Shown one piece after another: positions 53,841-61,238 of a stretch of DNA of 61,238 nucleotides; the first letter of the stretch is position 1, and the number at the start of each line of letters is the position of its first letter. The notes under the pieces were generated by a model. It was not told the DNA's origin. It searched no databases and was given only the letters and a program-made list of their open reading frames with translations. This DNA comes from an uncultured Granulosicoccaceae bacterium (lineage in GTDB: Bacteria; Pseudomonadota; Gammaproteobacteria; Granulosicoccales; Granulosicoccaceae). A program made the position numbers and the translations under genes. The DNA lies in NCBI GenBank assembly GCA_938035525.1, contig CALHOI010000029.1, positions 1-61,238 of the forward strand, in the 5' to 3' direction.

Positions 53841-56800
53841 TTAGGGTGCAAACAAAACGTTAGCGGGAATGACTTGCTTGGGCACACCCGCGCCAGACCA
53901 CAAAACGTCAAGCGCTTCGGTGCCACCAGACTGAAAGTAAGTCACTTCAATGTCGTGGGTACCAGCGGTTAAATTGATTGAGCCCTGGGATTCTTTTACC
54001 GCATGCTTGCCGTTGTTATCGACAACCAGAAAGTTGTCAATGCGCAACTGGCTACCATCATTGGATGCGGTGTAAAAAGTATATACGCCAGTAGTCTCAA
54101 TAAAAATTTTGCCAGTAAAGCGATAACCGTAGTGCAACACGCCGTTACTTGGTGGCAACGTGAATTGTGCTGTCGTACCTGAATTTAACGGTGTCAGCTG
54201 ATCAAAGTCAGGTAAGGCTGTCCAGTTTCCTTCAAAGTACTCAAATTGCAAATCCGAACTGGTGGGTTCAGGCACGGTATCTGGGTCAGGGTCTGTGGTA
54301 CCGGGGTCAGTACCGGTATCGGGATCCGTGGGTTCCGTGTTAGCGGTATAGTTAAACGGTGCTGTGCTCAGAGCGGCTTGTGCCAGGCTTTGCTTTGGCA
54401 AACCCGCAGCCGACCAGGATACGTCCAGCGTATCCAAACCTGCGCGTTCAAAGTATTCAACCAAAACATGGTGGCTGCCAGCAGTCAGATACATACTTGC
54501 GTTGAACTCGCGATTAGCGTGCAGGCCATCGTTATCAACTAATAACTCGCCATCAATGCTTAAGCGACTGCCGTCGTCAGAGGCAAGGTAAAAAGAGTAC
54601 AAGCCATCTTGTGGCACATCCAGGTACGCTGCAAATCGAAAGCCGTAATTATCGTTAACCTGTTTTTCGTTCAAGGAAAAATCAGCTTGCTGACCCTGTG
54701 CAACTGGCGTCAACTGATTAAAGTTCGGCAGCGCAAACCATTGACCTTCGAAGTACTGATAGTTAATCAGGCCTGGTACCGACGTTGGGTCGGGGTCTGT
54801 GCCCGTGTCGGGGTCAGTGCCCGTGTCTGGGTCTGTACCAGTATCAGGGTCTGTACCAGTATCAGGGTCTGTGCCTGTATCAGGGTCTGTGCCTGTAGTG
54901 ATGCTTCCTGTTGCCAAAGCAGATGCTGGAATAGCTTGCTTGGCAATGCCAGGGCCGCTCCAGGAGACAAGCAAATTTTGACCGATTGAATTTTCAAAAA
55001 ACTCAACCACAATGTCGTGTTCGCCAGCAGCTAACATCACGTTGCCTTGCTTTTCGATAAGCGGGTGGGTGAAGTCATTGTCAACGATAACCGAGCCGTT
55101 AATTGTGATGCGACTGCCATCGTCCGAGCGACTGTACAAAGTGTAGTTACCCGTAGTAGGGACGATCAACTTTCCGCTGAATCGCATGCCAAACAAATCA
55201 TCGCGATTGCGCTCGCTTAAGTTAAAGCCGTTGGTTTGACCTTCCTTAATGGGCGTTAGTGCATCAAAGTCAGGGAGCTTGAGCCAGTTACCTTCATAGT
55301 ACTGGTAGTTGATCATACCCGCGATGCCAGGAGCCGGTTCTGGGTCAGTTCCCGTGTCGGGGTCGGTGCCAGTGTCAGGGTCAGTTCCTGTGTCTGGATC
55401 GGTATCAGGGTCAGTGCCAGTGCCAGTGTCTGGGTCAGTTCCTGTATCCGTCTCAATGCTACCGTCAGATGCGATAACGTTTAACGGTATGGTCTGTTTA
55501 CCAAAGCCTGGGCCGTCCCACTCAACCAGCAGGCTATCGCCGCCAGCAAACTCGAAAAATTCGACTTTTATTTTGTGTGTGCCAGCCGCCAGAGAAATGG
55601 TTCCCGATTGTTGCCTAACCGGGTGCAGGCCATCGTTAACAACAACGGTGATGCCATTAACCGATAAGCGACTGCCGTCATCGGAGCTGGTGTAAAACGT
55701 GTAGTCGCCGGCAGTGGTCACATTTAAGTTAGCCGTGAAGACAAAGCCGTAGAAGTCGTTAACCAAGCGCGGAGACAAATCGAAACCGTCGACTTCGCCT
55801 TCTTTGACAATGGTCTCATTGTCAAAGTCGGGCAGTTTGGTCCATTGACCTTCGTAGTAACGATAGGACACCTTGCCGGGTAAGGCGGGTCCGGGGTTCG
55901 TGTTTGCAAAAGTGTTTGCTGGCAATGGACTGCCAAGATCAACGCTGGAAATAGGGCGTTTGTCGAAGGTAGGTCCTTGCCAGGATGCCAGTAATGCATC
56001 ACCGCCAGTGACCTCAAAGTACTGCACTTCAATATCGTGTTCACCGGCGCCAAGTGTCACTGTGCCTTGTTCTTCCGTTTCAAACGCGTGAGTGCCGTCA
56101 TGATCAACAATCTCTTCGCCGTTAATCAGCAGCTTACTGCCATCGTCAGACGATAAGAAGAAGGTGTACTGTCCACCAGTGGGTACGTTAATGGTTCCAC
56201 GAAAACGAAACCCGTACCAATTGTTGCGCTCTTTTTGATCGAGTGCGAAATCGGGTTGCGTACCGGTTTTAACGGGCGTTAGCGTATCGAAGTCTGGTAG
56301 TTCAAAAACGGCCCATGACTCCTCAAAGTATTCATAAGCGATATTGGGTGATGTGTCGATTACAACGTTTGGCTGGTTGTCGTCGGTCACGTTTATCTGA
56401 ATGGTTTGGCCCTCGGAGGGTGTGCCGTTTTCATTCAGACCAAATACCCAATAATATCCCGGTAGTAAAACGTTCGGGTTTGAATTTAAGCTAAGTTCAT
56501 ACTCGCCAGTACCGGTTTTAATAGAATCAACCGGTACAAATCGTTGGTCGGTGCTGTGATGATGCGTAATGGCAATCAGTCTGACCATATTAAATTCGGT
56601 GATGTCATCGCTGCCAGTGATGGTGACTGTGTCACCAGGCAGTGCCGTTGAATCACCACCATCAATTGTGGGTCGTTGGGCGGGCTGGCCCTGAGCATCA
56701 AATAAATAAGGGGGAGAAAATATTTCGCCGTTTTGATGGTTGGTTGCGCACTCACCACACAATCCACCACCGGCTGCCAAAACGCGAGCATCCTTTAATA

Positions 56801-58046
56801 ACAGCGCAACTGAATGATAGTTACGCGGTCTGTCAAGATCATCAAGCACTCGCCAGGTTTGCGTTACCGGGTTCCACATCTCTGGCTCCAGCACAGTGCC
56901 TTCGTCACTAAACTGAATACCGCTTGTGTTACCGCCAACAACCAAGACTTCACCGTTTGGCAGCACGACACTGTTTTGCATGCTGCGCACATGCTTCATT
57001 GGCTCAATGGGTGTGATGATAGGCTCGGGTCCATTCACATCAATAACCATGGCTTTGTTTGTGGCATCTTCCTGATCACCACCACCAGCGACCAGCATTT
57101 TTCCAATGTCGTACATCACGGTTGTGTTGTACAAACGCGAAGGGTCACCGGGTATGGCTTCGCCGTGATCGTGAATGGGATCTTCTGTGTCCATGTAAAT
57201 GGACAGAATGCCTGGCATATGCCCAGGATGAAAAAGCGAACCGTCAGGTGCCACGTTTAAAGCGGGGTACCAATCGTTATGAACCGCTTCCTCACTATCA
57301 AGAATGCTTTGCAGATTTATTTCGGGAAGTAAGCTCCAGCCTTCGCCATCTGTCCATAACTCTGGATAAGGTGATGCATTGGTACCCAGCGATGTGAATA
57401 CCTGTCCTGATGCCAGTGTTGTGCTGGTGGGATACCAGCGTGTCAATGCCATAGGATCAATCTCGGTGAATTCACCTTGATCAAAAATACTGGTTGATGA
57501 AACGGTTCTGCCACCACCGGCGACAAATACTCTGCCGTCTTCCAACATGGATACACCAGCACAAAACATATCGTGTGTGCTGCTTGGGGTGTCGACAAAC
57601 GAGCCATCGTCGGGGTTATAAATAGTGCCAATGGTCGATTCTAATTGGCCGCCGAAATTATCCACTTCCTGTGATGACCACGCGACAATACGCCCATCGG
57701 GCAAGTTGGCAGCACCGGTTGCGATCAATGGCCAATCGAATGTGTCATCCCAACGGCCAACACTGATCCAGTCAGTTTCAGTGTAAGCAGCGCCGAGTTC
57801 CGGTGGTTTTTCGAATGGCGGATAACTTTGAGCAAGCTCAGCCCAATACTCATCACCACCTTGTTCTTGGCTGGCGGATGGGTCAGTGGTGTCAGGTTCG
57901 CCAAGTTCAGTGGCATACGGGTCAAGCTTGTCTCCGTCACAAGCACTGAGCAGTAGCAGGCTGGCGGCGGCAGTGAGGGTCTTAGCGTTAAAAATCAACC
58001 GCTGTGCAGTTGGAGTTGCAGGTTCGGTTTTTTTTGATCGTTTCAT
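53841..58046 (-). CDS. Galactose-oxidase-like copper radical oxidase with five PA14 domains
   Basis: A 1401-residue lipoprotein (lipobox LSAC, Cys36). Residues about 90-455 form a Kelch propeller and 456-555 a DUF1929 domain, as in galactose/glyoxal oxidases. All key residues align: Cys162 and Tyr205 (the Cys-Tyr cofactor pair), Tyr410-His411 in RNYHSVALLL, and His495 in THHHSTD. Five PA14 domains follow from about residue 571 to the end, each with YFEG or YYEG and SDDGS. They are separated by Asp-Pro-Asp-Thr-Gly repeat linkers. It probably oxidises sugar alcohol groups to aldehydes with hydrogen peroxide release, while PA14 domains bind glycans. Ends 30 bp from the convergent lipase gene. 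Confidence 0.9.
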   Translation of the reverse strand: MKRSKKTEPATPTAQRLIFNAKTLTAAASLLLLSACDGDKLDPYATELGEPDTTDPSASQEQGGDEYWAELAQSYPPFEKPPELGAAYTETDWISVGRWDDTFDWPLIATGAANLPDGRIVAWSSQEVDNFGGQLESTIGTIYNPDDGSFVDTPSSTHDMFCAGVSMLEDGRVFVAGGGRTVSSTSIFDQGEFTEIDPMALTRWYPTSTTLASGQVFTSLGTNASPYPELWTDGEGWSLLPEINLQSILDSEEAVHNDWYPALNVAPDGSLFHPGHMPGILSIYMDTEDPIHDHGEAIPGDPSRLYNTTVMYDIGKMLVAGGGDQEDATNKAMVIDVNGPEPIITPIEPMKHVRSMQNSVVLPNGEVLVVGGNTSGIQFSDEGTVLEPEMWNPVTQTWRVLDDLDRPRNYHSVALLLKDARVLAAGGGLCGECATNHQNGEIFSPPYLFDAQGQPAQRPTIDGGDSTALPGDTVTITGSDDITEFNMVRLIAITHHHSTDQRFVPVDSIKTGTGEYELSLNSNPNVLLPGYYWVFGLNENGTPSEGQTIQINVTDDNQPNVVIDTSPNIAYEYFEESWAVFELPDFDTLTPVKTGTQPDFALDQKERNNWYGFRFRGTINVPTGGQYTFFLSSDDGSKLLINGEEIVDHDGTHAFETEEQGTVTLGAGEHDIEVQYFEVTGGDALLASWQGPTFDKRPISSVDLGSPLPANTFANTNPGPALPGKVSYRYYEGQWTKLPDFDNETIVKEGEVDGFDLSPRLVNDFYGFVFTANLNVTTAGDYTFYTSSDDGSRLSVNGITVVVNDGLHPVRQQSGTISLAAGTHKIKVEFFEFAGGDSLLVEWDGPGFGKQTIPLNVIASDGSIETDTGTDPDTGTGTDPDTDPDTGTDPDTGTDPDTGTDPEPAPGIAGMINYQYYEGNWLKLPDFDALTPIKEGQTNGFNLSERNRDDLFGMRFSGKLIVPTTGNYTLYSRSDDGSRITINGSVIVDNDFTHPLIEKQGNVMLAAGEHDIVVEFFENSIGQNLLVSWSGPGIAKQAIPASALATGSITTGTDPDTGTDPDTGTDPDTGTDPDTGTDPDTGTDPDPTSVPGLINYQYFEGQWFALPNFNQLTPVAQGQQADFSLNEKQVNDNYGFRFAAYLDVPQDGLYSFYLASDDGSRLSIDGELLVDNDGLHANREFNASMYLTAGSHHVLVEYFERAGLDTLDVSWSAAGLPKQSLAQAALSTAPFNYTANTEPTDPDTGTDPGTTDPDPDTVPEPTSSDLQFEYFEGNWTALPDFDQLTPLNSGTTAQFTLPPSNGVLHYGYRFTGKIFIETTGVYTFYTASNDGSQLRIDNFLVVDNNGKHAVKESQGSINLTAGTHDIEVTYFQSGGTEALDVLWSGAGVPKQVIPANVLFAP
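54787..54897 (-). repeat. Coding tandem repeats (TDPDTG linker 2)
   Basis: About six copies of an 18-base unit encoding Thr-Asp-Pro-Asp-Thr-Gly between PA14 domains 3 and 4. Copies differ at synonymous sites. Confidence 0.85.
55330..55447 (-). repeat. Coding tandem repeats (TDPDTG linker 1)
   Basis: A second block of the same 18-base unit, with some units shortened or altered, between PA14 domains 2 and 3. Variation in copy number between strains would change linker length without shifting the frame. Confidence 0.8.
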
Positions 58047-58234
58047 TTCAGGCAGTCTTGGTGAGCGCTACCCCTCCATAACCGCTTGGTAGCAACCTGA
58101 TTTACCGTGCACATAGAGCGCCAGATTGGTGACTTTAGATCGTTTGTGGGGCTCTGCTGCGTGGGGAAAATGTGAACGAATTAACGCATTCAACTATCGC
58201 TTTTGCAGCTCAGCGCGGGTCGGACTCATTCGCC

Positions 58235-59182
58235 TTAAAACTGTTTCAATACTGAGCAAAGGTGTTTGGCCAGCCAGTGATGCTCGTGGGTATCGCCGAT
58301 AAAGCCAACATGTCCACCGTATTGTGATAGCTCCAGCGTCGCGCTAGCACCCAGCTCTGATTCTTGTGGCACAACCTCGGGTGTAAAAAAGGGGTCGTCC
58401 AGAGCGTAAAGGATGTGAGTTGGAATCGCGATCGTGGATAGGTATTGTCTGGCACTGCATCGCGTGTAGTAGTCGTGGACGTCTTTAAAGCCGTGTAACG
58501 GAGCGGTTAAGGCATTGTCAAACTTCCAGAAATTATCCAACGCCATGGAGGCTTCTGGCAAACCTAAATCGGGATAGCGCTTTCGTTTGGTTTCGTGATG
58601 TTCTCGCATGGCAGCCAGCAAGTATCGTTGGTAGCCGCGTGTTATGCCTGTGTTCAATTTGTCTGCACCCACGCTCAACACCAAGGGGGGGCAAACGCCA
58701 ATGGCGCCGGAAAGTTGGCAGTGCTTGCCTTGCTCGCCAACGTATTTCAGTAAGGCGTTTGCGCCCAATGAATAACTGATGGCGTAAACCGGTTCGTTTG
58801 CAAATCGTTGTTGCACCAGCTTGACTAAAAAATCAATATCGTCGGTTGCGCCGGAATGATACGAACGAGCCAGGCGATTGGGCTCACCACTGCATCCACG
58901 CCAGTGCATAAAGACCGGTCGCATACCCTGGATCTCTAATTGCGAAAAAACGGCTTTTGCATAAGCGCTTTCAATGCTGCCTGCCAGGCCATGAAAGATG
59001 CAGACCCATGGCCCACTGGTTTTTTGACTCCAGTTGATATCCAGAAAGTCGCCGTCTTCGAGCTCTATTCGTTCAGCGGTTGACTCAACAGCAGGGTGCT
59101 TGGCGAACTTACTTGCGACAATCGTTTGTAAATGAGGGTTGCGTAACCACCAACGCGGACTAAATTTACTCTTAGTAATCAC
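58235..59182 (-). CDS. YheT-like alpha/beta hydrolase
   Basis: A 315-residue hydrolase of the YheT/EMB8 group. It begins RWWLRNPHLQTIVASKF, has FHGLAGSIESAYAKAVFSQL and HWRGCSGEPNRL, and its nucleophile elbow is SYSLGANALLKY. The catalytic Asp and His are likely in YALDDPFFTPE and GGHVGFIG. The start is GTG. It may be a carboxylesterase with unknown lipid substrate. Divergent from surE with 29 bp between them. Confidence 0.88.
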   Translation of the reverse strand: MITKSKFSPRWWLRNPHLQTIVASKFAKHPAVESTAERIELEDGDFLDINWSQKTSGPWVCIFHGLAGSIESAYAKAVFSQLEIQGMRPVFMHWRGCSGEPNRLARSYHSGATDDIDFLVKLVQQRFANEPVYAISYSLGANALLKYVGEQGKHCQLSGAIGVCPPLVLSVGADKLNTGITRGYQRYLLAAMREHHETKRKRYPDLGLPEASMALDNFWKFDNALTAPLHGFKDVHDYYTRCSARQYLSTIAIPTHILYALDDPFFTPEVVPQESELGASATLELSQYGGHVGFIGDTHEHHWLAKHLCSVLKQF

Positions 59183-59211
59183 AAGTAATGACTCAATAAT
59201 AATAAAAGCTT

Positions 59212-59961
59212 ATGCGCATTCTAGTTGCAAATGACGACGGCTATCGGTCGAGCGGCATCGGTGCGCTTCACAAGGCCATGGCGCGCCTTGGGCACTCGAC
59301 CATCGTTGCCCCTGATCGAAACTGCAGTGGGGCAAGCAGTTCTTTGACGTTGTCACGCCCAATATCAGTCAAGCAACATGCCGACGACCTGTATTCAATG
59401 GACGGCACACCAGCCGATTGCGTCAATATTGCACTCAGTGGCCTGATTGAAGGTGAAGTGGATATTGTTGTCAGTGGAATCAACGATGCACCCAATATGG
59501 GCGACGATGTGTTGTATTCGGGCACCGTCGCGGCGGCCATGGAAGGGCGATTTCTGGGAAAGCCGGGTTTGGCTTTGTCCATGGCAACGCCAGAACCAAC
59601 CCATTACGAAACGGCCGCTCTGGTGGCTGAAAAAATTGTGTCGAGATTAGTCGTGGCACCTTTGCCCAGCGACACTATACTTAATGTAAACGTCCCTGAT
59701 ATTGCAATGTCTCAAGTGAGAGGTCTCAAACTGACTCGCCTTGGTACTCGTCATCCAGCGGCCAACGCCATAAAACAGAAGAGTCCCAGAGGTGGAACAA
59801 TTTTCTGGATTGGTGCTGCTGGTGAAATTGATGATTGCGGTAACGGAACAGATTTTCACGCTGTGTCCGAGAACTTTGTGTCGGTGACACCTTTGACAGT
59901 TGATCTGACCAACACAGATGCTTTGCAACCTGTTGGCGATTGGCTGGAGCAACTATCTTGA
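59212..59961 (+). CDS. surE: 5'/3'-nucleotidase SurE
   Basis: Stationary-phase nucleoside monophosphate phosphatase. It has 249 residues, with the metal-binding N-terminus RILVANDDGYRSSGI, plus VAPDRNCSGASSSLTL and SGINDAPNMGDDVLYSGTVAAAMEG. First gene of the conserved surE-pcm-nlpD set; overlaps pcm by four bases (TTGA) if the TTG start is used. Confidence 0.96.
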   Translation: MRILVANDDGYRSSGIGALHKAMARLGHSTIVAPDRNCSGASSSLTLSRPISVKQHADDLYSMDGTPADCVNIALSGLIEGEVDIVVSGINDAPNMGDDVLYSGTVAAAMEGRFLGKPGLALSMATPEPTHYETAALVAEKIVSRLVVAPLPSDTILNVNVPDIAMSQVRGLKLTRLGTRHPAANAIKQKSPRGGTIFWIGAAGEIDDCGNGTDFHAVSENFVSVTPLTVDLTNTDALQPVGDWLEQLS

Positions 59962-60629
59962 TTTTAAGTCCAGTACAAATCTCCGGCATCGGAATGACAT
60001 CGCAACGCACGCGCAACCGTATGGTGCATCGACTGCGCGAGCGCGGTATCGAAAACGAAGCCGTGCTTGCCACCTTAGCATCGGTGCCGCGCCATTTATT
60101 TGTCGATGAGGCAATGGCAACGCGAGCCTATGAGGACACTGCCTTGCCCATTGGCGATGGCCAAACCATATCGCAACCCTATGCTGTTGCCAGAATGACC
60201 GAAGTGTTACTCGAGCAAGGGCCCATCAAAAAAGTGTTGGAAGTGGGTACAGGCTCTGGTTATCAATCGGCCATTCTTTCGCAATTGGTTGACACCGTGT
60301 ACACGGTAGAGCGCATTCGTAATTTACTCGACAAAGCGCGACATCGATTTCGAGCGCTTGAGTATCGCAACGTACACGCACGTCACAGTGATGGCAGTTG
60401 GGGCTGGGCGACCAACGGACCCTACGATGCCATTATCGTCACAGCCGCACCGCCGTCTGTGCCAGAGCCACTGCTTGAACAACTCTCAGTGGGTGGGCGC
60501 ATGATCGTTCCTGTTGGTAATCAGCACAAGCAACAAATGCTGACCGTCATTACACGAACACAAAATGGTTATGAGCGACAGGAGCTCAGCGACGTTAAGT
60601 TTGTGCCTTTCTTATCGGGAAAATCATAA
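59958..60629 (+). CDS. pcm: Protein-L-isoaspartate O-methyltransferase
   Basis: Repairs isoaspartyl residues in aged proteins using S-adenosylmethionine. The TTG at 59958 with GGAG upstream gives 223 residues; a downstream ATG at 59994 gives a shorter, still complete protein. SAM motif I is VLEVGTGSGYQSA, preceded by QTISQPYAVARMTE. Translationally coupled to surE. Confidence 0.95.
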   Translation: MILSPVQISGIGMTSQRTRNRMVHRLRERGIENEAVLATLASVPRHLFVDEAMATRAYEDTALPIGDGQTISQPYAVARMTEVLLEQGPIKKVLEVGTGSGYQSAILSQLVDTVYTVERIRNLLDKARHRFRALEYRNVHARHSDGSWGWATNGPYDAIIVTAAPPSVPEPLLEQLSVGGRMIVPVGNQHKQQMLTVITRTQNGYERQELSDVKFVPFLSGKS

Positions 60630-60671
60630 AGCGCTAGTGCGTTAATGATTTTTGTCAATTTGAAATTCATT

Positions 60672-60700
60672 CTGGCAGTTCTCAAAATGCCGTCTATACT
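60672..60700 (+). promoter_or_regulatory. Candidate sigma-70 promoter for nlpD
   Basis: CTGGCA (60672-60677), a 17-base spacer and TATACT (60695-60700). It would give a leader of about 190 nt. Between it and nlpD no gene is seen apart from a 17-codon frame with no support. Confidence 0.45.
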
Positions 60701-60900
60701 TTTTTGTCGGGTGATCATTCCGAGCGCCAAGGTCTGCGATCGCAGTGGTGATTGATTAGCGATCGGCGCATCGGGAAATAAAAAAAGTGGAGTGCGTTAA
60801 GCACATCCATGAAAAGAAAGATCACTTCGTCGGTTGTTGGGACAACCTGCATAGCTGCTTAAATTTTAAGAGTATGCATCAGACACGAATGAATTGATCC

Positions 60901-61238
60901 ATGAAAAATGCGCTGTCATTAAACTGCATTATCGTATCCACTGTTCTGCTTGGGGCGTGTTCGTCTGTGCCCGAAGTTGAAAGCCGGCTGCAATCCATGC
61001 AGTTGCACTCCAATATGTACGTCGTTCAGGCAGGTGAGACAGTTGAGTCGATTGCCTATCGGTATCGATTGACGCCCGAAGAACTCATTACCCTCAACCC
61101 AGGTTTAAATCAATCTATTGTCGCCGGGCTGCGAATCAATGTTCGTCCTGGCACGGTACTATCGCCAGAGGTCAGAGCAAGAGCAAAAACCAGTTATGGT
61201 GTGGTGCGCCAACCGCAAATTGTTGATCGCACACCCTC
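60901..61238 (+). CDS. nlpD: LysM lipoprotein NlpD (5' part only)
   Basis: The frame is open to the window edge (112 complete codons). Signal helix IIVSTVLLGACSSV carries a lipobox. A LysM domain follows: MYVVQAGETVESIAYRYRL, then EELITLNPGLN. Position after surE-pcm identifies nlpD, an activator of amidases in cell separation; the M23 domain and rpoS would lie outside the window. Confidence 0.88.
   Translation, partial: MKNALSLNCIIVSTVLLGACSSVPEVESRLQSMQLHSNMYVVQAGETVESIAYRYRLTPEELITLNPGLNQSIVAGLRINVRPGTVLSPEVRARAKTSYGVVRQPQIVDRTP

Noticed and set aside
54787-55447. CRISPR-like repeats
   Set aside because: The 18-base repeats have no spacers and are in frame, encoding Asp/Thr/Pro/Gly linkers.
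60809-60862. 17-codon frame upstream of nlpD
   Set aside because: Too short and without family support; more likely leader sequence.

Overview
The window reads as chromosomal DNA of a Gram-negative, aerobic, probably marine gammaproteobacterium. The evidence is the intact order rpsB-tsf-pyrH-frr-uppS-cdsA-dxr-rseP-bamA-skp-lpxD-fabZ-lpxA, with map-glnD-dapE-fabI running divergently and surE-pcm-nlpD at the right edge. A DMSP-demethylase-like gene and several secreted polysaccharide-active proteins fit a marine particle-associated life. No 16S gene is present, so a finer placement (for example near Granulosicoccus or Arenicella) would be a guess.

Layout. 1-9.2 kb: a small P-loop kinase, a SMI1/KNR4 (SUKH) protein, a complete peptide-type ABC importer on the minus strand, and two exported proteins of unknown role. 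9.2-14.7 kb (minus): fabI, dapE, glnD, map. 14.9-27.8 kb (plus): translation, isoprenoid, phospholipid, outer-membrane assembly and lipid A genes. These are tightly packed and often overlap by four bases, with several TTG/GTG starts. 27.8-31.7 kb (minus): lpxB, detached from lpxA and facing it, preceded by a sugar-aminotransferase-type gene and an astacin protease with a GlyGly-CTERM-like tail. 31.9-33.1 kb: an MFS transporter.

Accessory island, about 33.1-39.6 kb. It has two parts. The first is a short integron cassette array without an integrase: three attC sites (99, 104 and about 97 bp, the last with a decayed R' box) follow a 90-aa unknown protein, a DUF433/DUF5615 toxin-antitoxin-like pair, and a membrane peptide plus lipoprotein pair. 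The second is a compact run of tRNA and tRNA-like genes (Asn, Gln-like, Asp, Lys, Trp-like, Leu-like, an unassigned one, and a Gly-anticodon one with a long variable arm) in under 1 kb. It leads with 25 bp of spacing into an HNH endonuclease gene and then a divergent RtcB RNA ligase gene. A BrnT/BrnA toxin-antitoxin pair with an operator over its start codon closes the island. The tRNA array-HNH-RtcB unit is the strongest candidate for an undescribed system: it places possible RNA substrates, a nuclease and an RNA-sealing enzyme in one direction.

39.6-61.2 kb: DMSP-demethylase-like protein, late cobalamin genes cobT-cobS-cobC, a GH20 hexosaminidase lipoprotein, a DMT transporter, an M42-type peptidase, a small lipoprotein, tRNA-Arg(CCT), a PilZ protein, a secreted Rhs/DUF6531-lipase fusion, a very large galactose-oxidase-like lipoprotein with five PA14 domains, a YheT-like hydrolase, then surE-pcm and the start of nlpD.
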